DNA from: Lomentospora prolificans
Taxonomy: Eukaryota; Ascomycota; Sordariomycetes; Microascales; Microascaceae
Direction of reading: 5' to 3'
DNA: 64,000 bases
Assembly (NCBI GenBank): GCA_029532625.1
Contig: JARFXM010000003.1
Coordinates: 1,550,001 to 1,614,000 of the forward strand
Shown: in pieces, positions 11,722-22,481 of the stretch
How positions within the stretch are numbered: position 1 is the stretch's first letter
Layout of the letters: each line of letters begins with the position of its first letter
The notes under the pieces: generated by a model
The model's input: the letters and a program-made list of their open reading frames with translations, nothing else
What the model was told of the DNA's origin: nothing
Database searches by the model: none
Program-made: the position numbers and the translations under genes

Positions 11722-13874
11722 ATGTCCAACACTATGAGGGGAACTCCAAACCGGCCTCAGGGTCGTGGAGCGCTTCCTTTCACTGGGAGCCCTGGCGGCT
11801 CGAACATTCCCAGGCCTGTTGGCGAACATACTAGCGAGCTTGGTGGTGTTTCGGCCGTCAGCGCAAGTAGGCAAAAGCAGAGCAAGAGGGATGAGGTAAG
11901 TTGGCTCCTACTTACTCCTAGCCTCTTCATTCCTCTTTTTTTTTTTTTGATTTAAAACTCGGTCAAAATGCTGACTTTTCGACAAGGCTATTCGTCGAAA
12001 GATGGAGAACGACCTCTCCAAGAAAAAGAACTTGGCGACCCGAGCCCGACACTCCCGCAAAGCCCCTCCTGGTACCGTTCTTGCGCTGAAGCCTAGCCAA
12101 GCCCTTCAAATCAAGCCTTCGACTACTGTCTCGGAGGCTGCACAGCTCATGGCTGCGAAGAGGGAGGACTGCGTCTTGGTTACCGATGATGATGACCGTA
12201 TTGCGGGAATTTTCACGGCCAAGGATCTTGCCTTCCGAGTTGTTGGTGCTGGCCTGAAAGCTAGTAGTGTTACGATTGCCGATATCATGACCAAGAACCC
12301 GCTTTGCGCTAGAACCGACACAAGTGCCACCGATGCGTTGGACCTCATGGTCCGAAAGGGGTTCCGACACCTTCCGGTTATGGATGAGAACCAGGACATC
12401 TCTGGTATTCTTGATATTACGAAGTGCTTCTATGATGCTATGGAAAAGCTAGAGAGGGCCTATTCCTCGTCTAGGAAGCTGTACGACGCCCTGGAAGGAG
12501 TCCAGTCTGAGTTGGGAACCAGCCAGCCCCAGCAAATTATTCAATATGTCGAAGCTCTTCGAAGCAAGATGTCCGGTCCCACCTTGGAGTCGGTTCTCAC
12601 TGGAATGCCTCCCACCACCGTTAGCGTCCGAACCTCCGTAAAAGAAGCGGCCCAGCTCATGAAGGAGAACCATACTACGGCCGTCCTTGTCCAAGATCAG
12701 GGCGCCATTACTGGCATCTTTACGAGCAAGGACGTCGTTCTTCGGGTGATTGCACCTGGCTTGGACCCCACCAACTGTAGTGTCGTTCGTGTCATGACCC
12801 CTCACCCTGACTTTGCGCCTATGGATATGAGTATCCAGCAGGCGTTGAGAAAGATGCATGGTAAGTTCTCGTCCAATCCTTCTGCCTTGGCATGGTGTTA
12901 TGGACTAACGGGTATCGCCTTATATAGATGGCCACTACCTTAACCTTCCCGTTATGAACGACTCCGGTGAGATTGTTGGCATGGTTGATGTCCTCAAGCT
13001 CACCTATGCTACGCTCGAGCAGATCAACACGATGCAGAGCTCAGATAACGAAGGCCCCGCTTGGAACAAGTTCTGGCTCTCACTCGACAACGAGACCGAG
13101 TCCGTCATGTCTGGCGAGGGCAGTCACCACCACACCAACTTGGGCTCCCGAATCATGTCGCCTGATATTACAAGGGATAGGCCTGGTGACAGCGTTGCTC
13201 CTGGCGACTCCGCATCTCATGCCGGTATTGAGTCTCCTCCGCGGTCATTGGCTGGCGCTGCTATTCCCCCCGCCGCTATCTCCTTCGCCTTCAAGTTCAA
13301 AGCTCCTTCCGGCCGAACTCACCGTCTCCAGGTAGTCGCTGCAGATGGCGTTGCCGCCTTTGTCGAAGGTGTTAACTCCAAGCTCGGAAACGAAGTTGAG
13401 GCGATCGGTGGTACGCCCGTGGCTGAAGATGGCAAGATTAGCGGTGGCTACGCTTTGAGCTATCTCGACGATGAGGGGGATTCAGTCTCTATCACCACCG
13501 ATGATGATCTTCTCGAGGCTATCCTCTTGGCCAGGAGAAACAGGAAGGACAAGGTGGACCTCTTTGTCCATGACCCCGAGAAGCCGCCTGTCGCTGTTCC
13601 CGTCCCCGTGGAGTCTGCTATTGCTACCCCCGTGGAATCTCTGCCCTCGAATGTTCGTGAGCGCCGTAGACCGCAGCTTGATGACGATGAGGAGTCATAT
13701 GAAGAATCTGAGGAGGAAGCCAGCTCCCGGAAATCGAAGAGGAACCGTCAAGCTCCCGCTCCCGAACAGGTCATCGCGGGCGTTCCCAATGAGCTTCTTC
13801 TGCCCGGTGCCATCGTTACTCTGGCTGCTGTCATTGTTGGCGTCTTCGTCATCTCGCGCGCCACCAGCCGATAA
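11722..13874 (+). CDS. CBS-domain and PB1-domain membrane-anchored protein
   Basis: Three exons (11722-11895, 11987-12860, 12928-13874) give 664 residues. Two tandem CBS pairs cover about residues 85-220 and 255-375; blocks such as VSEAAQLMAAKREDCVLV and VKEAAQLMKENHTTAVLV recur. CBS pairs bind adenosine nucleotides. A PB1 domain follows at about 468-562 (from FAFKFKAPSGRTHRLQV to KVDLFVHD), which normally mediates heterotypic protein interaction. An acidic/serine-rich stretch then leads to a C-terminal hydrophobic segment (about 639-660, PGAIVTLAAVIVGVFVIS) ending in SRATSR, as in tail-anchored proteins. This is the architecture of the conserved fungal family that includes S. pombe Mug70. 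Inference: an energy- or nucleotide-sensing adaptor on an internal membrane. The biochemical role is not known to me. Confidence 0.85.
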
Positions 13875-14353
13875 TCAAGTGCCGGGGTTGGGTTGTTGGA
13901 CACTGGAGGTGTATGAATGAAGTGCATAATGCTAGCGAGTTGGCGCAGGGCGATTCTTGTATCGAATAATGCAGTGTATTTGTAGACTGCTGGCTGTATC
14001 GTGTTTAATCCCTGAATAATTTACAAGTTGTATACCTACTTAAATGGCTACTTTGAAGTCATAGCTTGCGCAAAATATTTAGGATTTTTAGCAACAAGAC
14101 CTTATTTTTTATAAACCGCAATCGACGGTGGTACTTGTAGTTTATTTGTTAGGGACCGGAAATTATTGACAGCCAGCGATGTTTTTTGGCGGTAAAGTCA
14201 GCGCGCTGCCAGGTTGGCATGCCATTCCGCGTGATCACGTGATTGAAAATTAGGAGGAGATCTGCGACTCGGGACTTTGCCAACCTTGAGCTCAAAATTT
14301 CTGACCAGCTCGAGACATCGGGGTGGAACGACTTCCAGTACCAACCAGCAGCC
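13875..14353. other. intergenic between CBS/PB1 and MRPS2 genes
   Basis: A/T-rich 3' region of the upstream gene followed by the short promoter of the ribosomal protein gene. No further gene or RNA is seen. Confidence 0.55.
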
Positions 14354-15800
14354 ATGATCTTGAGAAATGTAGCCGTACGGCATGGTATGTTTCAAATTCG
14401 TCGGATTCTCTTTTTATAAAACTATTTGCTAATCAATTGATAGGCCGACGGGTTCTGTCGACGCCCATTGCGCGAACATGCGTACGATGCATCGCGACGG
14501 ATAGCTCCGCTCCTCCAGCTCCCACGAGCAACTACGAGACTGCCTTTGAGAGGGTTAAGCCCCCCAACCCTCGTGGAAAGTTCCAGGCTGCAGGAATTCG
14601 GAAAGCCAACGCCCGAGCCATTGGTTCCGTTGTCGAAGAGCGATACGCCCCTGGCCTGCTGATCAAAAACCCCCTTCCACCGAAGCACATTACGCTCGAA
14701 CGATTGATGGCGGCGCAGACACACATGGGACACCATGCGTCCCTTTGGAATCCGGCGAACTCGCGGTACATCTACGGTGTGAGACAGGGCATTCACATCA
14801 TCTCACTCGAGACGACTGCTGCGCACCTTCGTCGCGCAGCGACTGTGGTCGAGGAGGTGTCGTACCGAGGCGGTCTTGTTCTCTTTGTCGGTACGCGCAG
14901 GGGGCAGATGGAGATTGTTACGGCCGCTGCAAAGGAGGCGAAGGCGTGCCATCTGTTTACGAAGTGGACTCCCGGCTCCATCACGAATCGGGATATTATC
15001 TTGAGGGACCGCTTGGTCAAGGTTGTCAATGAGCACGATGATGTCCTCCCCGGATTCGACAGGCACCTTAACCAGGCCAGACCCCTTCTGCCTGACCTTG
15101 TTGTCTGCTTGAACCCTCTAGAGAACTATACTCTTCTCTACGAATGTGGTCTTGCTGGCATTCCCACCATTGGTGTAATTGACACTGATGCGGATCCCTC
15201 CTGGGTCACTTACACCATCCCCGCTAACGATGATAGGTATGTGTTTCCCTTGACAGGCGAAATGAATTGTCTGTTGGACTAATACAGGGGACTAGTTTGC
15301 GATCCATTGCGTTTATCGCTGGTGTACTTGGCCAGGCCGGTAAGCAGGGCCAGAAGCGTCGGCTGGCCTCTGCCTCCGAAGGCAATGTCACCTGGAGAAC
15401 ACCTGACGACATCACCAAATTCATTCGGGGTATGAAGGCTAGGAGGGGCGAAATCCTTTCTTCGCTCATCGACCAGGAGATCGTTGGTGGCCTTAGGGAA
15501 TCTGCGCCACAGCCTGGCATATCCAAGGAAGATGAGGCGCTACTGAAGCAGATAGCCGAAGAGGAGCCCCTCCCTGAGGAACTCGCTGACGAAGAAGATG
15601 AACTCATCAAGGAGCTGGCAGCCAATACCCGCGAAATGGATGCGCTGAGTGAGGAGGAAAGCAAGTTGCTGGAGAGTTTTACGGCGGCGGAAGGCGAAGC
15701 GGAGGAGCTGGTGAACGAGCGAATTATGGCTCAAGTTGGAGTCAAAAGGAATGTCGGGAAGGGTGCTGAAAGCGAAGACAAGCCCGCCAAGCCCGAATAA
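14354..15800 (+). CDS. MRP4: mitochondrial small ribosomal subunit protein uS2m (MRP4/MRPS2)
   Basis: Three exons (14354-14384, 14444-15236, 15296-15800) give 442 residues. The first exon encodes only about ten codons; the start is fixed by the CAGCCATGATC context and a clean GTATGT donor. The N-terminus is basic, as expected for mitochondrial import. The S2 signature runs from about residue 98: AAQTHMGHHASLWNPANSRY, then GVRQGIHIISLETT, LVLFVGTRRGQME, and IPTIGVIDTDADPSWVTYT before the last intron. The third exon restores NDDSLRSIAFIAGVL, which confirms the acceptor at 15295. The C-terminal third is acidic and helical, an extension common in fungal orthologues. Role: structural protein of the mitochondrial 37S subunit. 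Confidence 0.93.
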
Positions 15801-16843
15801 AATGGCGGGTGCTTCACTGTATTATGTGTATTTATACGAATATTCGTGTATGTGATAATAGGATATAGAAGTGGGTCTGGTTATATCTCCCCGAGTCGTT
15901 TTCTCGAAGCACTTTTTGAGTCCACTGTTGCTGGTCCTTCCCGCCAGCTAATGCCACCACCTCAGCGCTTGAAAGTTGGGAGATGATCCATCACGGATCA
16001 ATCATCCTCTGGATGCATAGAGTTAGTAATTAAGTACCGAGGTTCGCTGTCGCCCGCCTGTTTGCTTGCGGCGTGCCGCGAACTCTAAAATTGCACCAAA
16101 GACCCTTTGCGGTTGCCTGGAAGGTCTTAGCTAAGCACCCTGAGATTTCCTGTCACAATGGCGCCCTTGCACGTCAATTTCCTCCATTTACCCCTCCATC
16201 CTCGATTGAAACAGGGACGGCGGGCTGGAAACTTCGCAACAGCGAAGTTCTCGTCACCAACAAAACATCACGACCAAGCTTTGAGGCACACACCCTATAT
16301 CCCACTAAATCCCCGACGCCCGCGCCCTGCCTAACACCGTGCATCCGACGCCGAAATTTGGCGCATAACGTCTGATTTTTTTCAGGGTCCAGGCTACAGC
16401 TGAACAAAAAATCCGCACGGGGAGACCCCTACCCCGCCGCGTGCGCTCCGTGCCGTCCGTCCATCTTTTGATCCCCGCCCCCAAGTCGGATACAGGGGGA
16501 AACGTACCACTCTGGCCCGGAATTTAGTACATTGTAAGAGTGCCCATCATTTTCCTGATGGATATTGTTAGGGTGCTTTTTGCCCTGGATGCGTGTTGGG
16601 CGCCTGAAGCTTCCCGTAGCCCGGATTATTATTCCCGAGGTCCCCATGACTCCAGGTGCAGTATATACTCGGGCGGTTGATGTCCTTACTTGCTTACTCT
16701 AGTGGCGTGTGAACTAATTTGCTTTGCTATGGGGAACACAGATTCCGGCTGCTGTGTGACCGCATCACGCAAGCGCACCTTGGAACAGAGTCATTCTTCC
16801 CTGGGAAATAGGGGATCCTCAGGGCAGATACCTTGTCGGCAAG
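15801..16843. other. intergenic upstream of spt10-like gene
   Basis: No gene is supported. It contains the 3' end of the ribosomal protein gene and the leader of the next gene. Small ATG-initiated frames (for example from 16690) overlap the coming start and could act as upstream ORFs, but they look non-conserved. Confidence 0.45.
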
Positions 16844-18487
16844 ATGCCGGCCATGCTGGAGGACCCGGCAACCCCCACGATTTATCGCGTGTCGGGGGAG
16901 CCCCCTTATCCCGATCCTGATAGCCCGTCGCTACCGCCCGGCGTGGAGATGTATGAGGTGACATTGCGCGACCGCCAAACCGTCGCCACTATTGTGCCTT
17001 TCGCCTCGTATGAGGAAGTGCCTCGCTCTCTATTAGAATATCTCAGTGACCAGCTCAACAAGGAGATTGAGGGTGGTGACACCTATCCAATGATGGAGAC
17101 GATGTCGGTGGACAAGTTCGCCCGATATTGGTTTCAAAACTTCGGCGCCATCATGTTATTGGGAAGTATAGACGATATCGCCGAAGCCGATGCGGAGAAG
17201 AAGGATTGGGTCAAGGCCTGCCTCGGAAGTTTTTACATCAAACCAAACTACCCCGGAAGAAGCAGTCACGTTTGCAACGCCGGGTTTCTCGTGACAGACC
17301 TTGCTCGGAACCGGGGTGTGGGAAGGCTCATGGGCGAGGCATATCTGGACTGGGCGCCGAAGTTGGGCTACACGTATTCAGTGTTCAATTTGGTGTACGA
17401 GACTAACGTTGCATCGTGTCGAATTTGGGATGCTTTAGGATTCAAGCGTATCGGCCGTGTCAAGGGCTGCGGAAACCTCAAGTCATATCCCGGTCGATAT
17501 ATCGATGCCCTAATATACGGACGAGACCTCGTTGGTCCCGATGCCGAAGAACTCCAGTCGGAGGACCGCTTCGATAAGATTAAATTCTATCTCAAGTATG
17601 GGAAATATCCCCCTGGAGCTGACCGCGCCGAAAAGTCCCGCCTACGTGCCGCAGCTACACATTATAAGCTTGTTGATGGTGATACCCTAATGCACGGTGA
17701 CAAAGAGGTCATCTCCGATCCGCTAAAGCAGTTCGAGATTGCCAAGAAAGTCCACGAAGAGAATCACGCCGGTATCAACCGTACAACGACGACGATTAGG
17801 GAAAAATACCACTGGCGCAGTATAAAGGACACTGCCACCGAGGCGATCAAAAAGTGCGAGAAGTGTTTGCGCACGAGAAAGGCGCCGGGCACTCTGGCAA
17901 GCAAGACATCTGGGTCAGTCAGCCCAGTTTCCACCGAGAAAGATACGGAAGTGTCGCCTATCGACGAGGCTAGCCATGGCGATGACCCCCTTGCAAGTAC
18001 TCATGCCGCGGATTTGTTACACGATCCCTATGGCGCGAACGCAATCTCGGCATCTCTCACTGTTCAAGATCCCCTGTCTCAGGATGCTCAACTTGCCCAA
18101 ACTATGCAACACCATACCGACCTCACACATGCAACGCTGCCACCATCTAATCTCCTCCAGCCCCATCACGAGGTATATCAGCCCATTGACCCGCGCATCA
18201 TGGCAGCCGCATCGCATCACAACCCGTTTGACCCTCATACAGATACCGATTTCCAGGCCCTCCTTAATGACTCGGACGTTTCCACACCGCACGATGTGGT
18301 TGAGGATACAGCAGCCGTGGATAGGGACATGGACATGTTTGTTAGGCAACATGCCGATGAGCCGGACGATCCGGTGAGGGACCATGTCATGGGCGGGGTG
18401 GAGGCCGTGGCATCCCATGATGGGAAAGAGGTGGGAGAGAAAGGGGTAGAGACGAGCGTCTTTGACTTTGTCAAAGACACCGGTTGA
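16844..18487 (+). CDS. SPT10: Spt10-like: GNAT acetyltransferase fold plus integrase-type HHCC zinc finger
   Basis: Intronless, 547 residues, ATG at 16844 (AAGATGCCG). Residues about 40-235 read as a GNAT fold: CNAGFLVTDLARNRGVGRLM is the acetyl-CoA loop, followed by LGYTYSVFNLVYETNVASCR and IWDALGFKRIGRVKG. Residues about 300-345 hold an H-x3-H...C-x2-C finger (H304, H308, C338, C341; HEENHAGINRTTT ... IKKCEKC), the pattern of the N-terminal zinc domain of retroviral/retrotransposon integrases. Yeast Spt10 has this same pairing and uses the finger to bind histone-gene upstream sequences (established). The rest of the C-terminus is low-complexity, His/Asp-rich and less conserved. Inference: nuclear regulator of histone gene transcription. 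Whether the acetyltransferase is active cannot be read from sequence. Confidence 0.8.
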   Translation: MPAMLEDPATPTIYRVSGEPPYPDPDSPSLPPGVEMYEVTLRDRQTVATIVPFASYEEVPRSLLEYLSDQLNKEIEGGDTYPMMETMSVDKFARYWFQNFGAIMLLGSIDDIAEADAEKKDWVKACLGSFYIKPNYPGRSSHVCNAGFLVTDLARNRGVGRLMGEAYLDWAPKLGYTYSVFNLVYETNVASCRIWDALGFKRIGRVKGCGNLKSYPGRYIDALIYGRDLVGPDAEELQSEDRFDKIKFYLKYGKYPPGADRAEKSRLRAAATHYKLVDGDTLMHGDKEVISDPLKQFEIAKKVHEENHAGINRTTTTIREKYHWRSIKDTATEAIKKCEKCLRTRKAPGTLASKTSGSVSPVSTEKDTEVSPIDEASHGDDPLASTHAADLLHDPYGANAISASLTVQDPLSQDAQLAQTMQHHTDLTHATLPPSNLLQPHHEVYQPIDPRIMAAASHHNPFDPHTDTDFQALLNDSDVSTPHDVVEDTAAVDRDMDMFVRQHADEPDDPVRDHVMGGVEAVASHDGKEVGEKGVETSVFDFVKDTG

Positions 18488-18887
18488 TTATTAGAGATAT
18501 AGATGCCGGTGTTCTGCTTCTATGTTTGGTTTAGCGTGGCTTTTCTTTGACTTCCTTGCCTTTGGGTCCATTGCGATGGAGTCGGCATTTATACTGCATC
18601 TTCCTGGTGGTTTATCTACGATATGATTTCTGTCTGCGTCCACTCCCCCCAGCCTCTTGTTTACTTGCATCCTCATTAGCGTATTTGAAGACTAGAAATC
18701 TACTAAACCTCGACTGCGGATATCAATTATTTCCAAATATGAATTTTGTCTCGCGACTTTTGCTGTTGCGACACGGAACTCGGCGTCTGGGAGATTGTGA
18801 AGTCGGAGACTTCATGGTGGGTCTACGCCTTTGAAAAGGTTACATAGCAGTTCCTAAGAAGGCAAACATCAACAAATCAGAACAACT
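18488..18887. other. intergenic before tRNA cluster
   Basis: The 3' region of the spt10-like gene. Nothing else is seen. Confidence 0.5.
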
Positions 18888-18976
18888 GGTTCGGTGGTGT
18901 AGTTGGTTATCACGCTTGTCTAACATCAAAAGATGCTGGACACAAGAGGTCCCCGGATCGAGCCCGGGCCGAATCA
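18888..18976 (+). tRNA. tRNA-Val(AAC), intron-containing, copy 1
   Basis: Cloverleaf: acceptor GGTTCGG pairs with CCGAATC plus discriminator A. The D arm is GTGTAGTTGGTTATCAC, the anticodon stem CTTGT/ACAAG with AAC in the loop, and the T arm contains GGATCGAGCC. A 15-nt intron (about TCAAAAGATGCTGGA) follows position 37, the standard site. A T9 run downstream (about 18993-19001) serves as the Pol III terminator. Confidence 0.93.
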
Positions 18977-19222
18977 TTGAATTTTTGCTACTTTTTTTTT
19001 GTCGTTTTTGATATGCTTTGTTACCTCGGCAGTTTTCTTGATTTTGCTTTGGCTTTTTTCACGCCTTTCCTTCGTATCAATGCAGAAATTGACCACCCCA
19101 CTTGGCTACCGAGACTGTGACGAGGCATTCATAGCCTCGAGCCATCTTTTTCTGTTCTGTCCCTGGGCGTGGCTCCATAATGTTCGCCTAGTCAACAGCT
19201 TTCCATCAATTAATCCATAATT

Positions 19223-19312
19223 GGTTCGGTGGTGTAGTTGGTTATCACGCTTGTCTAACATCCACCAGGTGCTGGACACAAGAGGTCCCCGGATCGAGCC
19301 CGGGCCGAATCA
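19223..19312 (+). tRNA. tRNA-Val(AAC), intron-containing, copy 2
   Basis: The mature part is identical to the copy 335 bp upstream. The intron differs: 16 nt, about TCCACCAGGTGCTGGA. Downstream T tracts (CTTTTTTATTTT) act as terminator. The two genes look like a local tandem duplication in which only the intron has diverged. Confidence 0.93.
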
Positions 19313-19871
19313 TTGAGTTGAACTTTTTTATTTTGCCTCTTTCTTTCGTTTTGTTTTTATCAGGTGCTGCTCGTCTTTAACGTAGTAAGGAATTTGGTCA
19401 TCAGGTGTCTCCAATACCATGTGCCAGTTCAAGGGGCACAAAATTACCATATGAAGAAAATATTTTGACCAGTATCCTGCCATCTGGGGTACTCGTCTGT
19501 TTACGCGGGTAGACTATGGCTGAGCCTGAATTATTTTTAGCACTATTTACTTGAACCAGGCCGAGACTCGCCCATGGGACGCTCTCTCATACGAACTTCG
19601 AAGGGTATGCGTTTCGTTGCATGTGGGCTTCCATATGATCTGTTCCCCAATTCTTAGATTTGGCGCCCTAAGCTGGCCTGGGCTGAACTGCTCCCTTGAT
19701 ACTTTTTTAAGCTATTCACCCTTATCGCGGAGTCCCGCCGTGCTATTAATGGAAGTATGGATGGGTATTGACGGTTTGCTGGTGGTGGTATTCCAGTGGG
19801 GATGGAACTTAACGGTGCACAGACAGTGATACCTTTACGTGAGCAAATAAGGTCGCCTTTTCCATCACAGA
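19313..19871. other. spacer between tRNA genes
   Basis: No gene is supported. A 92-codon frame from 19551 has no recognisable content. Confidence 0.5.
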
Positions 19872-19943
19872 GGTCTAGTGGCCCAATGGCAAGGCGTTTG
19901 ACTACGAATCAAAAGATTGCAGGTTCGATCCCTGCCTAGATCA
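19872..19943 (+). tRNA. tRNA-Arg(ACG)
   Basis: Cloverleaf without intron. GGTCTAG pairs with CTAGATC (one G-U), discriminator A. The anticodon stem TTTGA/TCAAA encloses CTACGAA, giving anticodon ACG. The T arm contains GGTTCGATCC. T-rich sequence follows directly. Confidence 0.92.
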
Positions 19944-19964
19944 TTCTTTTTGGAACTTCCAGTC

Positions 19965-20060
19965 TATCTGCTCTTTTCTTTTTCTTTTTTCCTAGCTTCC
20001 TTTCTTTCTTTCCCTTTTTGCCTTTTCCCTCCCTCTTTGCTCTGTTCCGCTGTACGTCCC
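19965..20060 (+). repeat. polypyrimidine tract
   Basis: About 95 bases of nearly uninterrupted C/T (TCTTTTCTTTTTC, then CCTTTCTTTC and CCCTCCCTC). It lies just after tRNA-Arg. It is low-complexity sequence and no function can be assigned. Confidence 0.7.
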
Positions 20061-20250
20061 AGCTTCCTTTTTCTCCTCGACCCTCGGGATTTACGTCAAG
20101 CACAGAGCAAGAAGTGCAAGGTTACCGTGGAATATGTCGTATTGAATGGCCCTGCTGGAGATGCTATATCTACATGCCAAAAGTTGCCCATTTTGACCTG
20201 TGTAACGAGAAGAATCAAACCTGACTCCCTGCCAACCACAATAACGCCCT

Positions 20251-20767
20251 TTAAACAGGCGGTAATCTCTCCTCGGGAAATTCAAATATTTCTCTGAGCT
20301 CCTGCATTGTATATTGGATCCGTAACCTCTGCGGCCTCATCCTCAGCTCCCTGATAAGAACGTCTATATCGCGTTGGAGGTCGGACATCGCTAGGTGCGA
20401 CACGCGTTGGTGGAGGGCTGTAAGGTCCATGGGTGGCAGGGGAAATCTCGTCCTTTGCGCGTAGTCACGCACGAGATGCGTATAGGCTGCATGTCCTCTT
20501 TGGTAGATGAGATAATGCTCTACCAGCCACCAACATATTGTGAGGAATGTGAAGACAACGGTAATGACGGATGTGATTGCTTGGATAACTTGGACTTGCA
20601 GCTCTCCGTTGGCTACCTGTATATTTGCCTCTAGAGTGCGCGAAACGTCAGCGTGTGCGGCGCAATGTTATCGAATCACGGGCGGCTTGCCACGCGGAAC
20701 GCGAGGCAATGAGAGGGGCCGGTAGATTGGTCCGCTGTGTCGTAGACTTACGTTGCGCCTCGTCCAT
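20251..20767 (-). CDS. small single-pass membrane protein, unrecognised
   Basis: Two exons on the minus strand: a 16-nt first exon (20767-20752, MDEAQ) and a second exon (20630-20251), separated by a 121-nt intron with a perfect GTAAGT donor and a CTAG acceptor. Splicing gives 131 residues. The second exon is open from the acceptor to the stop. Seen: one strong hydrophobic segment at about residues 22-40 (ITSVITVVFTFLTICWWLV), then a basic and amphipathic tail (HLAMSDLQRDIDVLIRELRM, FPEERLPPV) likely to form helix or coiled coil. No family is recognised. The tiny first exon explains why the gene is easy to miss. An alternative is that exon 2 begins at an internal codon, but that would cut the membrane segment. 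Confidence 0.5.
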
Positions 20768-22481
20768 CCCGGGATACTCGGCTCGAAACTTTCATGCGTA
20801 ACAGATCACCAAGCTTCCTAGAGGATTATGCTCCCGTGGAAAAGGTAGGATCACAGGGTTGTCGATGATCGAGTGCGTCTCCGATCGTGGTCGTCTCGAT
20901 TATAGTTGTACCCAAACGAATAGAGAGCGGAGCCCGGGCGGATGGATACATGGGTGTGATGCTTCAACTAGAGATGTTGCTTTTCCGGCGCGATGTGGGT
21001 AGGATAGCTCATAGCTTTTGAGAAATGATGAGGGTCGGGAGATGGGCGTGCATTCAGGGCCGGCCAATATTGGGTTGCGGGTTTGTGATGGACGTGTCAA
21101 TGTCAATAATGCGCCTAGTGTGAATATTTCTTCACGATACTTGCTCTTCTCGGCTCGTCAAAAGAGGGCAAGTACGGGCTCAAGCATCCGTTCGCTCCTG
21201 CTTTCTGGAATGGTTACATAGCTTGAGCGAGCAGCGGTTACTCTCCTCCGAGCCTAGAGGCTTTGCGGATGGAGGGGCATATCAGTGCTGTTCCGGTGCG
21301 AGTGGGCAGTCGATAGATTGATGAAATAGAATCTAGTGGTTTCATTAATCGTGGCTACCCAGTTTTCTTTCTGACGCGGTTCGTTGTTGTGGTCGCTGAG
21401 AGAGTGTCCGGCGCTTTCCTTACGGCTGCTGCTGGCTCTTTCCTCCCCCGAACAGGTACGTATATGAAGGTTCCACTGACGAACATGACCGTTCCTGAAG
21501 CTCGTTGTGCCCGGTTTCCTTCTTCGTGAGTTCGCCATATCACCCAACTTCGAAACCTATGGTGCGATTCCGATAAAGTCGCCAGCTCGACAACCGGCCT
21601 ACGAATCTTCACCGATATGTCGCGACGCCAGGTGGATTGGTTAGAGGTCGGGACATGTACCGCCCAATCCACCGGGTTTTGACTCAACGCTCAAATTGAA
21701 CACCCAGCTTGAGATTTAATACCCTACTTAGAGTAGCGCCAGGCTCGGGGGTCGTCCGGGGTGGCTCGATTTTCCAAATACGGCGAACCGACACGGCGGT
21801 CGCCGGAACGCCGATTCTAGACCGTTTCGAGTGACGAGTACTCTCACTGCCGAACTCCTTTGTATGGGGGCATATCTCTGCAAACTAACATTCGCTCTAT
21901 GGACACATGAGCACGCCTCAACATGCTGCTGCCAGTATCCGACACTCCATATTAAGTCGTGTGGAGTGCGTGTGTTGTACTAACACCAACCTTGACTATG
22001 TCGCCATACTCTCGAGGCAACCTGGGAGCCCGAATACGCATCTGCGCTTTTCACCACCTTTCGTATCCAGATCGGCATAATTCTTCCGGGGCAGGGTAGG
22101 ATTTTGGTGGAATTCTGCTGGCAGCTTACCTATACAAAGAACCTCGGGAACGAATGGAGGTCGATTTCGCTCGAGGCAAATCCCTGATGAAACGTATCAT
22201 AGTCCCGTCCCCAAATTAATTTTAGCGATCCAGTATCAGCTCGCCATACAGAGTACATCTCCTCCATTACTTGTGTGATTTCCACCCTTACGGATTTTAT
22301 TTCTCTTGGGCGAACAGGATCAGCTCGTTCTTGGTTGAAATCAGGGATCCGGCCGCCTTTCTTTAAATTCGTTGGTCCTTTTCGGATCGCACTCACTCTA
22401 GGGGGAACGTAGAGACCAGTGTTCCACAAAAGTTACAAAGTTGATCGACCCTGCTGTTACTGATTGACTGAGCCCGAAGCG
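20768..22481. other. 1.7 kb gene-poor stretch
   Basis: Frames on the minus strand at 21254-21687 are open but lack a convincing ATG, splice structure or motif. I see no gene that can be supported. Confidence 0.45.

Noticed and set aside
11368..11874. 168-codon minus-strand frame over the promoter and first exon of the CBS/PB1 gene
   Set aside because: It is antisense to a well-supported exon and has no motif.
21254..21687. Overlapping minus-strand frames near 21.3-21.7 kb
   Set aside because: There is no ATG in good context, no hydrophobic or domain signal, and no splice sites that extend them.
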